Origin: Diadema setosum
Lineage: Eukaryota; Echinodermata; Echinoidea; Diadematoida; Diadematidae
DNA: 64,000 nt
NCBI GenBank assembly: GCA_033980235.1
Contig: CM067075.1
Location: forward strand, 7,136,668-7,200,667
Reading direction: 5' to 3'
The notes under the pieces were generated by a model. That model was not told the origin of the DNA and searched no databases. It was given only the letters and a program-made list of their open reading frames with translations. The first letter of the stretch is position 1. Every line of letters starts with the position of its first letter. A program made the position numbers and the translations under genes. Shown here piece by piece: positions 13,519 to 27,155 of this stretch.

Positions 13519-16500
13519 GGCTTTTATTTCATCGAAATCTAACATGTCGTTTCTGCCTTTTTCCGCAATCGATAGACTGGGTTGCATTGATGAGGAAACG
13601 CCTTTTCCAGCGCAATCTTCATTTTACCAAAGTCATTGGAATATGTTTCACAGCGAAAAGAAGTGCCACGCGGGTAAATTCCGAACACTAAAGTATAGAA
13701 CTTTTAATTTAGTAATCGATGCCATATTTCCGACTTAAGTGTGTTTTTGTTTTGTCTTCATCATGTACTAGGATTTTTGTGCGATTTGATTTCAGTTTTG
13801 TAGTCGTAGTAAAGTAGGTAATTACGGTCTTTCCATTGTAAAGAAGTAAAATTGATTATGATTTTTTTTTATTATGATCATGATTACAAGTGCTTTATAA
13901 GAACGACTACGATTATAATGGTGTACATGATAATGCTTATGATCATCAATACGCATTATAGCCATGGATATACCAATACCAAGAATGATCATATTTAGCA
14001 CCTTATTGCCGAGTAGCGGAATAAAAGTAGTTCATGCACTGCTGGATTTTGTTACCTCACGGCCCAAGACAAGGGACAGGTTTAAATACATCCCTACCAA
14101 TGCCTATCATAATCACTATTCTTTTTTTTTTTCATTTTGAGGTGATGCAAATTACATCCTTTCATTTCATTGAAGCAGGCGGACAGTTTTCGTGCCTGTT
14201 CCTTCAGACGAGTAGTAATCACACGAAACAAGCTATGAGCACGTACGGCTTGCACAATTTTAACTTGCCACGCGAGTTGAGCGCTCCAGGCAAAAGTAGT
14301 ATACCGGGGCTCAGCGCTAACTTTTTCTTCTGTTGGCCCGACAATGAAATTTGGTGGCGCGATCAGGTCACCAAAATGTCTCTTTTTCTTCAAAAAAAAA
14401 AAAAAAAAAAGTGGCGGCATCTATTTCTAGTGGTCCCGGGTCATCGCTAATGTCGAACCTTTTATACCAACCACGTACAAAAGGGATCTGCATGAAACAG
14501 TGAAGAAATAGCTTTATGATGTAACTAGTAGAACAGAATGTCATTGGTGACATTTTGAAGACGGATTCAATGTCAATCTTCAATGATTTAAGTCAAACCA
14601 GTTCTGCCCAGTACAATTCAGTGGTAACCTACATTATTATACATGATTATTCTCTTCTTACTCAATACATTCTGCGTCATAACTAATAATAAAAGAAAAC
14701 AAACAAACATAAAGGTGCTGTTCAAGTTTAAGTAGCATAGAACTAATAACTTCTTTGGTAAAGTGCATTCTGTTTCTAATGTCAGTGTATGCCAACACTA
14801 ATCTATGCCGTCTCATTAACAACGCTCTTCGTCGTACGGTACGAACAGCCAACATTGCTGCGCTGAAGACATTATGTGATCTGCGTTGTTCATGATGCAA
14901 TAGTGTGTGCACATGGGGTGCACATGGTGGAAGGTATGAATTATCCAGATATGTTATCTCCTGCAAGACTTCTCATGTAAAACTTTAAGTCAAACTCTTT
15001 AGCAATTTACCATCAGGGTGCAGTAATTGACCGAGGGGGGTTTCTGTCTATTCGATCAGGGGTGTGCCATTTTCGACGCTATATAAGAAGTAAAATAGAG
15101 GAGGGTGGAGTGGGGGATGAGAGGCGGCATTGTCTTTCGGTCTCAAATTTGATTCCCCGCCTTGGCACAATTAGCGCGCCAAGGTTTAGTTTAGGGTGGC
15201 AGTTACGCGACTTAATTGACGGGCTGAGAGATCCGAAAGGTTAGGCACCAAAGAGCTTTTAGAGCGAAAGTGTCTCGAGTTATTCGCTAATGCTCGGAAG
15301 CGTGTCTGAAGCAAGCAACCTTCGTTTCCGCTGAGTGGCGCCAAATCTGTGGCGATAAGAAAGCAAGGAGAGCGTCTGTCAGTGGCAGTTAGCGATATCC
15401 AGGTGCAAGAACTCACTTATCCCTCTGAAACGAATACAATTATATCAATGGTGAATGAGATAACAAGAGAGAGAGAGAGAGAGACAGACAGACAGGCAAG
15501 ACAGACAGACTGGCAGACTGAAATGACATTTTCATTGACATTTGATTTTACTCTCGCAGTCATACTGTGCGTTATGCCAAATATTTTGCCGTTGTTTTTC
15601 CCCCTCATTAATCACGCAGCAACTTTTTTTTTTTTTGAGCAAAGCATGAACGAGTGTATAACTTTGAACAACACTATCCATCTAATGTCATTACCATAGA
15701 ATACGTTTCTCGTTTTGGGAAAATATTGTCTCCAACCAAATGATTGAACAACAGATGGAATGTCTAGTTGAATGTATATGGCTGTTGTTGATGTTATTGG
15801 TTCCGGCAAATGCTCGTTTAGGGAATACCATTAAATTGGGAAGGCGCCTTGCGCACCTCGCCCAGAACTAAAAACCTTCTGCTGTCTGCGATACCTGTGT
15901 CCATCCTTTACGTCTATAGACGCGAGCCGCCACCCGGTCACGTCGCCGGATGACAGCGGAACAGGTACGGCAGCTCCAGGGCACCCCTGAGACCTCGGGG
16001 GCGAGATCCTTAAGAACCAATCCACAACTTCACGGTCTATTTACACAGGAAGACCGTGACATCATTCTTATTTTCTCCACCATCTATTCCTCTCCCTCTA
16101 CTCCCTCCCTCCACCTCCCACCTTCCATCCCTTCCATTCACTCTTTGCTGTACCTGGTGAATTAATCAGAACAATTAGAGACAAGTATTATGCCAATAAC
16201 GTACTATACTGTGAGGAGAGATTACGCATTTTGTCAATTTGTTTGTATATTCGCCGTAAAATCACAAAATCAGTAGAAATGATACAATACAAATGAAATA
16301 CAATACTGAAATAAAGTGATGGATTGCCCTGCCAAGCTCGGCCTTCGTGGTCGTGCTGGTTCTTCCGAGGGGTCCAGCTTCACATGAATACGTATATTTG
16401 AAACTCCATAAAGTTATAGAGTACCGAATGATACGAGAAAGGTCTCTTGAACTCGCCGAGACACAATTCGAATGTATTGTAGCCATCTTACTACCAGCAA

Positions 16501-17407
16501 ATTAATGCCATTGCGATCCAATCATATCTGCCACATTAAGTTTTGTTTTCATTCTGTGAAAGTCCCACGATCCTTGAGTCGCGAGGACAATAATACCACC
16601 GAGTTTAGTGAACTGGTGCAAATCGTGTATAGAATGTGGTATTTTTGTGACGAACGTAATGACAATGCGGCATCCATGTTCCTCTAAACTCCAGCTCTTC
16701 AAACTATGACTGCTAAAGGAGGGGAGTGAAGGGGTAATGGGTGAGCACCAGCGGCTACTGATGCGTTTCCATGGAGTCATCACGCCTATAACAAACCAAC
16801 ATCCACACATTTTGTTTAAAGAGCGATGTTGTGACCACCCCAACTGTCTAGTTTGTTTGATTGTTTTGTTTGTTCATTGCGTTTTGCCCACGGGATATCA
16901 TTCTTAAATCATTGTGAGGACGAGTAGAAACTCAATAAATCTCTTTTGTTGACCTGTCTGAATCAGTCTGTCGAGTCTCCATTTCGAGTGTCACAAGAAT
17001 AGGCACATTCACCCTACACACCAGAAGCATCAATTACGCTATACACATTCATTTTTAACATCTGACTTGTATTGACAAAGGCCAGCTTCATGTTTACATT
17101 CTATTTTCTATTACTGAATGACCATGACACTCTGAATTATTTACTCGTTAGAACAGAAGAGATGGAAAACAACATATTAAAAAAAAAGACTCGCACAAAT
17201 AAGACTATTATAGCCGCTCAGGTGTTGATCATCATTACGCTTGTGGGATGTCCTCATTAAACCCCGTCATTATCCGGTCATTCGAGAAATGAAGTCAGGA
17301 GTCACCGACGAGTTGCCAAACACCCAAACAAGACAAGATGGGCTGAAATGAGACAATTAAAACCTAATAATTCCGCGCTTTCATGATACTGGACTTCAAA
17401 ACAGATT
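13519..17407. other. Noncoding DNA, no recognisable gene
   Basis: Contains a poly(A) tract near 14,391-14,410 and a short GA/GACA tract at 15,471-15,510. Open frames are short, without motifs, and often overlap on both strands. Confidence 0.45.
14712..14852 (-). pseudogene. Possible PIF/Harbinger-like transposase N-terminal fragment (weak)
   Basis: The minus-strand frame 14,658-14,966 contains an Arg-rich stretch followed by YTDIRNRMHFTKEVISSMLL and LEQHL. Harbinger-type transposases usually have an Arg-rich N-terminus, then a pattern of the type (R/N)-x-(F/M)-x-(F)-(T/S)-(K/R)-E-x-(I/V)-x-x-(L/M) and a Leu-rich helix. The resemblance is by eye over about 45 residues. No DDE catalytic part follows. 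It could be chance. Confidence 0.22.
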
Positions 17408-17428
17408 CCCCCCCCCCCAAAAAAAAAA
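17408..17428. repeat. C11 followed directly by A10
   Basis: One of four places in the window where a poly(C) run abuts a poly(A) run on the plus strand (see also 35,537, 41,722 and 42,634). Confidence 0.9.
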
Positions 17429-18506
17429 GAAGAGATTGTCACCTCTAAAAGAAAAGAGAAAACAAAACTCTTTTTTCCTCTTTATAACAGATAAACCAGA
17501 TACAAATTTGGAAGGAGATATTAATGTAGGCCTACCCATACAGGATAGCTAAAATAGGCAATTTAGAAAGAGTTTCAGTTTTTTTCCTCGGTTTCATGTA
17601 CTTACTGGTTTTGCGAAGTACGACTTTCTTCCTCTAGTACCCATTAGTATGACCCTGACGTCACAGGATGAACTTAGTATGAAAAATATAGAGCAAACTC
17701 GCCTTCTTTCTCATATAAAAGAAAGAGGCTAAATAAAGCCATCTTACATTTGCGAAGGAATACACATAAAGATTGACAACCCTACCAATCACATGTCTTA
17801 TTGGATGCATCACAGATACAATCACCCTATCTTGTTCTTATCGGTATACGCTCACTTATGCCTGGTTTCGCTAGAGGCGTCCCTTTTCTTTTTTTCTAAC
17901 CTTTGGCTCCGACCACCTATATTCGGTTCTTCGATACTGTATAATCTTATCACGTTGTATGCATCGCCATGTAGGATACAGCGGCTGGAAGCAGCATCAC
18001 GCGCCAATATTCTTTGCCGTGGTATCTAATAACATGCAACATTACCGACGTTTAACATGCTTTAAGTGCTAGTGGCACGGAGGACAAGGCGGGAACAGAG
18101 CAGGTGCCACCATTAGGCCAGGGTCTCCGCAGTGGCGATGATTGAATTTCGTGCGGATCATGCGCAAGTCTCGTGTTGACCCATCTCACAATTTCGCGCG
18201 CTCTTAACGTTGCCGCCTACCAGGAACAAGAACGCTACAAGCAAGTCTCGTTTGCACTGGGGATCATGTATCTTCCTTACTGGATGTTCAAACATTTCTA
18301 CCATTCTTTTACAGACAACACGAGCTGGCATACGAGATTGTTAAAAGAAATGATAGCAGATACGAGATGACGTTCTGTTGAGAATGACTGCCTGTTATCA
18401 CGGTGGAAATGCAGTCATAATCACACTTCTAGATGATTATTATCACAAAAGACAAAATCAGGAGGTGGGCACAAGTTTACTTCGCATTTTTGCTTTAACA
18501 ATGACA
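17429..18506. other. Noncoding DNA
   Basis: A TGACGTCA octamer lies at 17,656-17,663. A 65-residue frame at 18,173-18,370 has fairly even amino-acid use but no motif that I recognise. Confidence 0.4.
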
Positions 18507-18634
18507 AGCTTTGGATCTGCGACGCGAACGCTAAGACGACGCATCTTCCGGAAACAACTGTCTCGAGAATGTGCACAACATCATTTTTAGCCGAATAGTG
18601 TTCGTTCTAGCGTTCGCGTCGCTAGTCTTAAGCT
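18507..18634. mobile_element. Short palindromic element with 15-bp perfect inverted core
   Basis: GCGACGCGAACGCTA at 18,519-18,533 is matched by its exact complement at 18,608-18,622. The outer flanks (AGCTTTGGATCT and its imperfect complement ending TCTTAAGCT) extend the pairing to about 27 bp. The size of about 128 bp and lack of coding sequence suit a tiny MITE. The CpG density is above that of the neighbourhood. Confidence 0.6.
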
Positions 18635-19557
18635 CACTAATGAAGGCATGGCACCACCGATTTTTAAAAATTCATGTCATTTCTGTACGAAACATTCACG
18701 TATTCGAAGACTATGTATAAACATCCGGAGTGTACTGTGGTATTACAACGAATTGTTTACCAAGATTGGTCGCATTATGATGCCATGTTCAAGAATAGCA
18801 ATTCAATTTCATTCCCAGACGTGTTTGGTAAATCGAACAATGCTTTGGAGCAGATGTCCCCGCCATCATCATCATATTTCAAACAACAGTCAACTGTTTC
18901 GTAGAAAGCAAGAAGCCACGGGATGAAGTTATCTGATACGACAGGGAGATAGAGAGGGGAATTGGGATCCGCGGAAGATCAAGGACTATTAAAAGTCCCG
19001 GAAGTATGGCTTCGACCGTGACTACAATAGTCCCGAGGCCAAAGGCAAGAACCAAATGAGAGAGACCGTGTTTCAGAGAAAGAGGAAAGAAACCGATGAT
19101 TGGGGGGATATCAATGGCAAAATTGTGACTCATTCGACGGAAACTATTCCGAATGCACAACTTAATGTGCAATGGCAGAATTAAAAAATAAACAAAGCTA
19201 TGTGCAGATGTAGAAATGTGGCGGTGTAGGTGGTGGACTGCATGACTAAAACAATGAACAATTACAAAAGTTTAGTTTCTTCAATTGTTTCATGAATTGA
19301 AGGGGTTTTGTTAAAAACAAACTAACAAATAAACCCAAAAATAACACAAAAACCGACAACAACACATATTTTTTCTTATTGATATTTTTCAACATAATGA
19401 CACGGGAAGAACATAATACTTGTGCTTTCTATCACACAATCGTGCTCACAAGGATAGTATAATGGGCTGTAATAAAGTTTTAGGGAAAGTTACTATGTGC
19501 AATCAAATTATGAATTATATTAGAAATTAGACGGTAATATGACATTTGATGTTAAAG

Positions 19558-20049
19558 GGTGTCCTCCGCTTGTGATGTTCGTTATTCCCAAGGTTCGTTA
19601 TTCCGGAACACACAAATTCCCTATGGCCAGGTGTTTCTTCATCAGCAAGCAAAATAGGATTCGTTAATCCGTACATTAATGTGGCGTTATTCCGAAGGTT
19701 CACTAAACCGAATAATCATGATGTATTCTTCGGAATTACAAACCCTCGTTCGTTTTCGGATTTACGAAAATATATAACGAACGTTATCTCATTTTCGGAT
19801 CATCGCACCTTCGGTATAACGAATCTTCCTTCATTTTTTGGATTAACGAATCTTAGTTACAAATAACTTTCTAAATAACGTATCTCCAGAACAACGGACT
19901 CTCCGAATAAGGAACAATCAGAGTAACACACAATCTTATTTCATATTCGGATTACTGAACCTTCGGAATAACGAATCTTTAGAATAACGGACTTTCTGAA
20001 TAAGGAACCTACGGAATAACGAATATTCGGAATATATCAAGCTATAACC
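19558..20049. mobile_element. Inverted-repeat element of iterated TTCGTTATTCCGAAGG units, long copy
   Basis: The left part is rich in GTTCGTTATTCC, the right part in GGAATAACGAA, each iterated with a period of about 16 bp. The right end reads TATAACC, the complement of the GGTTACAG-type terminus seen at 44,732. Left border uncertain. Units have diverged, so this copy is old. No transposase is present. Confidence 0.65.
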
Positions 20050-23000
20050 GTCTTCCATATGCACTATAAAAATGGACAGACCTATGCATGACTCAAGCTT
20101 GGTTGCAATTAGTGACTGCGTTGAAAAACTAAAGGCAAACAGTGGATTCCAAAGTGGATACTAAAGTGGATACCACATGCTTGATGGATACCTGGATGTT
20201 ATAAGGACAGACATACAAGCACGGAAAGCAAAACCATGACATGTTCAATCCCATAGTCTCGCTGCACGGAAGAGTTATGCAAAAGGCAGGAAGAATGGAT
20301 GTAAACATTAGCAAGTGACTTGAAATGACTTTAGATCTAAGCACGGTACCGTGGACAAGACTTTGGCAGGTAGAATCTCTTAATGCATCTCTAAACCAAA
20401 CTTTTGGTGAAAATTGGCGGCAAGAGCAATGGTGATCAAGTTGTTGTATTTTTAAGAGAGTTTCAGCTTTGATTGTGATTTTTTTCACCTTTTTGATAAT
20501 CTGTGACAGACGACGGACAGGAAGACATCACGTGGTTTCTGGTGGGCCATCATGAATGCTAATAAGTGAGAAAGTGGACAAAAATGTGAAGATTCACTTA
20601 AATCACTTTAATCGCAAGCGAAGTCTCATCTTCTGCGAGTGTTGTTGAGTCCCGTATGTGCAGGAGCGGAACATCACCTAGTTCCCAGGCCGCCTGCATC
20701 GTTCGTTATGTGCATTGGGGAAGAGGTCCACATAACGAGTTAGTTCAAGCCTCTAAAACATGACGATTCATTCGATGATTAGTTTGGATGGTGCATGTGT
20801 CTCTGAGATAGAAGCAAATTTCGCAGCAAGTCTGCATCGTCTTGAGGGAGTTCCGCCCAAATCCGTAGAACAATCTTGAACCGTTTTATTCAGGAGATGC
20901 ACACAAAGCCTAGAATTATGGACAGCTCCTCCTAGCATTCAGCACGACCCCCAGAAAAGGCCGAAGGGCGGGCGGGGTAATGGAGATGCACCCGGACTGG
21001 CTCATTCAGAACACAATTGATAAATTGACGGATTGATTCGAAATCGCATCTCCGAAATGAATACGCAAGTGTGTGTGGACAGCCTTTAATGTGCTCCAAT
21101 TTCGGATACATTGATATGGTAGGCCAGCCTGACGAGACCAGGCAGAATCACAAACTATCTCTCTTGAGTAAGGAAATTTGGGGACCTTGAAAGTCTTTCC
21201 ATTCTTCTCTGGTAAAAGAAAAGAGAGATGGAAGAAAATAACAACAACGACAACAGCAAAACCCCAACTCTGACATATACTCGATGAGATGACAGCAAAC
21301 TGGTTGCAATTCAACCTATATCACGATACTACCTTTGGAAAGCCGAACTGCAGCATCGTTCAACCCTTTCATAATGTGTGTGAAAATTACGAGCCACAAG
21401 AAGGACTGTGAAAACAGTGATGTCACATCTCTCAAAGACTTAAGCGTTACAACCCGTGGATTATCAGACGAGGTAATACAGTCTCGACCTCCAAAGGTAT
21501 CTTTCAATTTTTTTTTTTCATCTTTCATTATTTCATTTGCACTTGCGGGTTGGAAGTACTTCCAGCTAGCGCTGATTTTCGAAATGGTTCAAATACATAA
21601 AAAAAACGTACAATTCATTTACATTAAAGAGACATCCGAAGAAGTGAGAATAAAAAAGTTTATGTAAATGGTAACCTAAAATCAAAGGCATAACTTTAAT
21701 TTAACTTTAACTTTAATAAATTATCGAAACCCTCCGTTAAGTCAGTTATGTCACAGAGAAAACGATACAAACAGTTAAAGATTCGGCTGAGGGGAAAAAA
21801 TCTAGAGCCTAAAACAAGATTTGAAAAGAAAAGCTACACTAACTTTACACGTATACAGAATACATACAATGGAATTAGTGAGGTAGGCTATGTAGTTTCG
21901 AGTACTCCTTTTGAAAAGCAAACCGTTTCTCATTTTGGTTTAATTCTTGAATCGTTTAGAAGGAATGGACGAATATACAGAGCAAGAAGGGGAAAAGAAA
22001 AAATGGAGATATTTAAGCCACGCACAAAAACACGGCAGAAATCGATCCTAATTTCCATATCTAATGACTACGTGATGAGAGTTTTATGAAACTAGAACGT
22101 ATCAGAAACGGCAAATCAATACATACACCAAACAAGGGAAAAAAAAAAGAAGAGTCCCTCAAGGTTGCCGGACAGATGAGCAAGCGATGGTAATGATCGC
22201 AACAGTGAGGTGGACGTAACGGTCTGAAAAAAGAGCATTTTCTCGGAAAATTAAATCAGCGACCAAACGTGATTTACGTTGATTCCTAAGGTAATACTGA
22301 GTGGCGCCACGAGGGGTGATAGCTTTATTTTGACGCTCAGTGTACTTTGACGGTCATACAGAAAATCGTACTTTCGATTTCACATTTGTACACAGGTCAT
22401 ATGAAAGAGATTCCAAACATAAATGTATTGGCCTGTTATGTATTCGCTACATTATATTTTCATTGACTTGAAATTTTTGTCGTTTGTCTTTACAAGGTTA
22501 TAGTTTTATAATTTAAAGATTTTGTTTCTTGTTTTTTTTTTTGCTAAAAACCCCGTGCTTTGATTATATGTAACTGTTTAGACTACATGAATAGATACAC
22601 TTCTGCAATGTGCGAAAGGTGTGGATTTATGCGTGTTTGAATGATGGCTATTCACTGTAAATGCATGAGATACAAATATTATTCTTAACCAGATTAAAAC
22701 ACTTAAAAAAAAAAACCGAACAAGCAAACAATGCAAGATTTGAGCGTTGATTTGTATCCGCTGATATCCAGAATAAAATCGGTAACAGAATGAGGACTAC
22801 GAACCTTTTCCTTTTCCGATTAGTGCAAATGATTAGCTGTGTTCCACAGCAAACCATTATATCAGTGACAAAGTTCCGAGACAGTTACAGATGCCTGCCT
22901 CAATAATGAAAGTGTGTCCCCGAATTGTTTGTATAATGTTCTACGTGATTACGTCCGAGATGGATGCCCAGACTATTTGGAACAGGAGAGATGTAGTCAC

Positions 23001-23189
23001 GTGACTGAACGAAAAAAGTACGCGACACATTCCGTCGTGAGGGCGTGTGAAGATCGAAGCCAAGTATATGTTACAAGGCAAGCAAATCTTCAACTGTCTC
23101 GAGGAAAATTACGGTAGGCTCCGATGCGCGTGTGAGGATGTATACAGTACTGATTACCCGACTCAAAACTAGGTAAACATTCCGGAGGT
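20050..23189. other. Noncoding DNA, no recognisable gene
   Basis: A 113-residue plus frame at 21,748-22,089 is Lys/Arg-rich, starts with ATG, and matches nothing I know. The 119-residue minus frame at 20,129-20,488 crosses a small repetitive stretch (GTGGATAC units near 20,150). Confidence 0.4.
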
Positions 23190-23410
23190 TGCCGCGTATG
23201 TTTTTTGTGGTACGCGATCGACCTCTGGGCATGCATTTGGTGTCTCGCCGGAATACGCAAAGCCGCCAAATCACAGGCGAAACGGGATAGGACGCCCGGC
23301 CTCTCATCAGCTACGAGGCCGGGGGAGGCCGGTTGCGTTGCACGTGGATGCGTAATTGAAAGTGGTCGAAATCGCGACGCTGGTAGGGCGTGTTTGTTCC
23401 AGAAGGTCGC
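23190..23410. other. CpG-rich stretch with a GC hairpin
   Basis: GC content and CpG frequency are visibly higher than in the surroundings. A perfect 9-bp stem CCCGGCCTC (23,295-23,303) pairs with GAGGCCGGG (23,315-23,323) across an 11-nt loop. It may be a small CpG island or a piece of a GC-rich repeat. No transcript evidence can be seen. Confidence 0.35.
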
Positions 23411-24720
23411 ACCTGCGCTTTAATATGTCACCTTCTCAACGATTGAAATCAAGTAGTAGCTTGCTTACTGAATTAGTAGGTGGTACCTAAATTCAGAAGT
23501 GTAGGTATATCTTCTTGACAAATTAGATTTGTTCATATACAGTTTTGCATAATGTTTTTGTGTGCAATATTAATCACTAGATTTGACAAACCCATCAAAA
23601 TCAACATGAAATACAGTGTCTTGCCTTAGATAATAATCGTCGGTCACAAGAAGCAAAACAAAAATCATGACAACTATGATAAAATATCGACTGCATCGTT
23701 TTCTTATACGATGCCATTTTTTTTTTTTATTGAGTTGAGCTTTAACATCCCGGGTTGGAAAATGGATGCAGCTGTCTCGTGCATGTGCAGAACACTATTT
23801 TTCCCTAATTAACGTTGTTTTAGTGTTTGCGTCACAGATTTATTTGCTCGATAATATTGATTGGTTGTCCTACTAAGCGAGGTAACACCTATCTTTGTCC
23901 GTTTCTAGTATGATATTATCATGATTATGGTGTGGCTCAGCAAAGTGTGAAGTAGAATAAAGTCATAAATAATAGCATTATTTTCATCATCAGACTTCTG
24001 ATCACCTTAGAATAGTGGTATATATGTTAATAGGGACAGATATGTAGAACCGATTGATTTATTGATATCATTCATCAGAATGCAAGTTTTGATATAGGCC
24101 TAATCGCGAGGACTGAAACATTTCTCTGCACATTCTTTTTTAAAACAAAATAATGCATTAATTTTATTGGCAATATTGTCTTGATGTAAATAATATTCAC
24201 ATAATTGTATACCTACAGCACTCGGTCTAGTCAGCATAGTCGAAATCCAGACTAATTCATAAGGTCGCTTACATATTAAGGATCAGGATGAAAGACATAT
24301 TGACGAAATCTACTGACCTATTGGTATCTAGTCTAAGAAATTTGACTACGACTTAGTGGCATATACAAAAATCTTCTAGACAGAAATAATAAACTGCAAG
24401 CAACAACATCAGCAACAACAACAAAAAATGATCAAAATACGTTGATGATGAAAATAAACGTTCCATAACAAGGAACCCCGCCTTTCGAATAATGACCCTC
24501 ACAAGAGGGCAATTGCGTGGATCCCGCCGTCTATCAAAACAATTAATATTGGTGAGGTCAATTACTCGTGAAGGAACATCCAGCGCAGGAACAGCCAACC
24601 TCAACGGGAGAGCTAGGCGCCAGAAGGAGGTAATGTCAAGTGGCCTGCCGATGGCCCGGTTCAAAGTCAAAATAGGCATCCACTTCAATCTCACAAAACG
24701 ATAAGGTTTGGTGCTTCACT
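23411..24720. other. Noncoding DNA
   Basis: AT-rich to about 24,470, then more GC-balanced. Nothing recognised; the 113-residue minus frame at 24,353-24,694 has no motif. Confidence 0.4.
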
Positions 24721-24721
24721 A

Positions 24722-24751
24722 CCCCCCCCCCCCCTCCCCCCCCCCCCCCCC
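24722..24751. repeat. Poly(C) tract
   Basis: Thirty bases that are C except for one T; on the minus strand it is a G-quadruplex-capable run. Confidence 0.9.
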
Positions 24752-25059
24752 AGTCCTTGCTCTCGAACTTTGGCTCATACGACGACGGTATCTGACTAGA
24801 AAAGGCGCCATTTCTATCACATCAAATACACTTCTGATGCGTTTTCATAGAAGTATGAAGGGAAGATTCTCGTCGGATATTTTTGTGAAATGTGTTACAT
24901 TCTTCCTCTAAGTAATCAACTTATAAACATTGATGACAAATATGAGGCAAGTCGCGTATATATATATATTTTTTTTTTCGTTTAGTACTCATCTTTTTCG
25001 TTTGTACTGCAGTAAACCAATGTTCAATGGAAGTCACGTAGTGAAGCGAAAATTACATA

Positions 25060-25560
25060 ATGGAATGGAAAAGAATTACTATATCAGCTGTAGATGGTGA
25101 AAAATTGACCATGCGTTTCCAAAAGGATAATCAACAAGTGAAAATTTGGCCAGAGTTTGGTCCTATTTGGCCCAAGGGCTGGGCCACCCCTGAATCTGCC
25201 ATAAACAAACTTGAAGATGCGTTCATTAATATACACATTTCATTTACCCAGAGCATTTCTGGCTTTTACAGCAGAAGATTTTATTGAGGATTCGGGATTC
25301 TGCGGCCCAAGGGCTCAGAAGTGGAGCATGGTGCCCGTTTGTGCTACTGTATTTTTATTCATTTATTTATTTTTCTTTTTTGCTAAGATGTTAGTGATCA
25401 TAACTGCCAAGTTTGGTAAAAATTTGACCATGTGTTCTTAAAAATGTGACCATGTGTTTTCAAGAAAAGTAATGACTAAAATGTGGACGTTGGCTCCAAT
25501 TTGGTCCATCTCCATCCCCCCCCATTCCGACCACAAGGGGCACCCGCTGATCAACCACGA
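25060..25560 (+). repeat. Diverged two-unit dispersed repeat (TTTGGCCC / CCAAGTTTGG type)
   Basis: Two related blocks: 25,100-25,330 (GAAAAATTGACCATGCGTTTCC, then TTTGGCCCAAGGGCTGGGCC and GCGGCCCAAGGGCTCAGAAG) and 25,385-25,560 (CCAAGTTTGGTAAAAATTTG, ACCATGTGTT twice, then TTTGGTCCATC). The pattern resembles widely dispersed marine-invertebrate repeats with this wording, but I cannot name a family. Confidence 0.4.
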
Positions 25561-26089
25561 AGAGACTTAAAGTACAGTCATTTTTTTTTTCAGGGAAAAC
25601 GTTCCATTATCCAAAACAAATGAATAGGGTAAACTACATCATATCTATACAGCTATTCAAGGCTATTCGCAGATACTTACCTGACCCTGCCTTTTGCATG
25701 TTTTCCTCGCAATTCTCAAAACTGTTTTGCAGATGAGGTGCATATATGGCGACGGAGATCAATTGTGCAAATTACCGCCATTAGAGGATGTGATGAATAT
25801 ACATTGATAATAATGATACCTCATAGTGCTTTGTGGCAGGAAAATCACGTGAAATAATATATAGCATGCAGGTCTCAAGAGGATGAGACACTGCCAAGAT
25901 CATGGACGGAAAGAGGCCGCTCTGTCATGTTAAGGTTGAACCATCAAATTTGACGCCAAAATGAACTTCCTCCTACCAGATTTCCACAACAACAGGGTCA
26001 TCTGATACTTTACTCACCACTATACATCGTAATGCTTTGAAAATATTGCACAGTGATGGACAAAAATAATACAACGCGACCCTCTGCAA

Positions 26090-26467
26090 TGGTAACTTTA
26101 AAAATAGTAAATCAATCCAAATGCAATTTCAGGGTATGAAAATATAACTTATCGGCCACATCTTACAGAAAATCCTATCCGAATTGCTTCAGTGGTCCAA
26201 GAGAAATGAGGAATTTTGTAGAGTATGTCAGGAATCCCTTCCCTCCTAGTACTGCCCATTGTGTTCACATATCAATATGCAGTTCCAAGAGCATCCGAGT
26301 GCTAAACTTGGAAGAAACAGACCCACGACATGCTTTACTATGATCCACATTTCTCTGTGACCACTAAACCAAATCGAATGGGATTTTCTGCAAAATATAG
26401 CTAAGATGTTATATTTTAAGGCCTTGAATTAGCATTTAGACAGTTTAATCATATTGGCAGTTATTAA
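26090..26467. mobile_element. Foldback element with about 130-bp inverted arms
   Basis: ATGCAATTTCAGGG with AAAATATAAC near 26,121-26,150 is mirrored by the complement of ATGCTAATTCAAGGCC with AAAATATAAC at 26,405-26,435. Inside, CAGAAAATCCTATCCGAATT pairs imperfectly with AATCGAATGGGATTTTCTGC, and GAGAAATGAGGA with TCCACATTTCTC. Weaker pairing continues outward to about 26,090 and 26,467. Non-coding. Confidence 0.65.
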
Positions 26468-27009
26468 TGAGAAAATCTGTTTGTATTTTTGGGACATACT
26501 GTACTGTTAATGCATTCAATGTTGCCGTGGTGGATAAAATAGGCTCGGGTATAAGACTTCACGTTCTCAGTAACGGTATTTTACAAGACTGTGTGGTATG
26601 CAAACCCATAACATACACCACTCTGTTGATCTGTCCTAATGGTAATCCATTAGCGGACGCTTGGAGAGCAGCTCTTCGCTGTATATAGCATCAGCAAACT
26701 GCAGCATCTCCCCTAACGACGACAGAATTTTCATCTCCGATTCGACATGCCAGCGGCTTCTTCCCCGCTGGGCAGATCCCTTGAAAACACAAGAGGACGC
26801 TCCGGCAAAAGAATGTGCATTCGTCAGTTTCAGAAGGAGGGCGATGATCTCCGACCAACTGCCCTGTCATTTCATCTGCTCCTTGCGACGACTCGCACAG
26901 GCCGTCTCAAAGGGTGTTTTTTTTTTTAATCCAAAGATTCAATTAGTATATTATCTGAAACTGAAATGTAGTTTGTTATTCCGCAAATGAAAAGAAGGTG
27001 CGTAGTCAA

Positions 27010-27155
27010 TGGTAGTTATAAGAACCTTCGTATTTACAAGCTTTGTTATATATTTCTTGATTTTTGATTTTCGGATTAACAAAAACTTGGGACAAAAGTG
27101 AAGAAGCTTATCTCATTCTCGGATTCGCGAACCTTCGGAATAATGAACTGTAACC
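27010..27155. mobile_element. Iterated TTCGGAATAACGAAC element, degenerate copy
   Basis: The right end CCTTCGGAATAATGAACTG then TAACC is the complement of the GGTTACAGTTC terminus. The internal TTTTCGGATTAAC block is shared with the copies at 44.7 and 48.5 kb. The left border is uncertain. Confidence 0.5.

Noticed and set aside
23295..23323. Hairpin as a bacterial-type terminator
   Set aside because: The window is eukaryotic and no T tract follows the stem.
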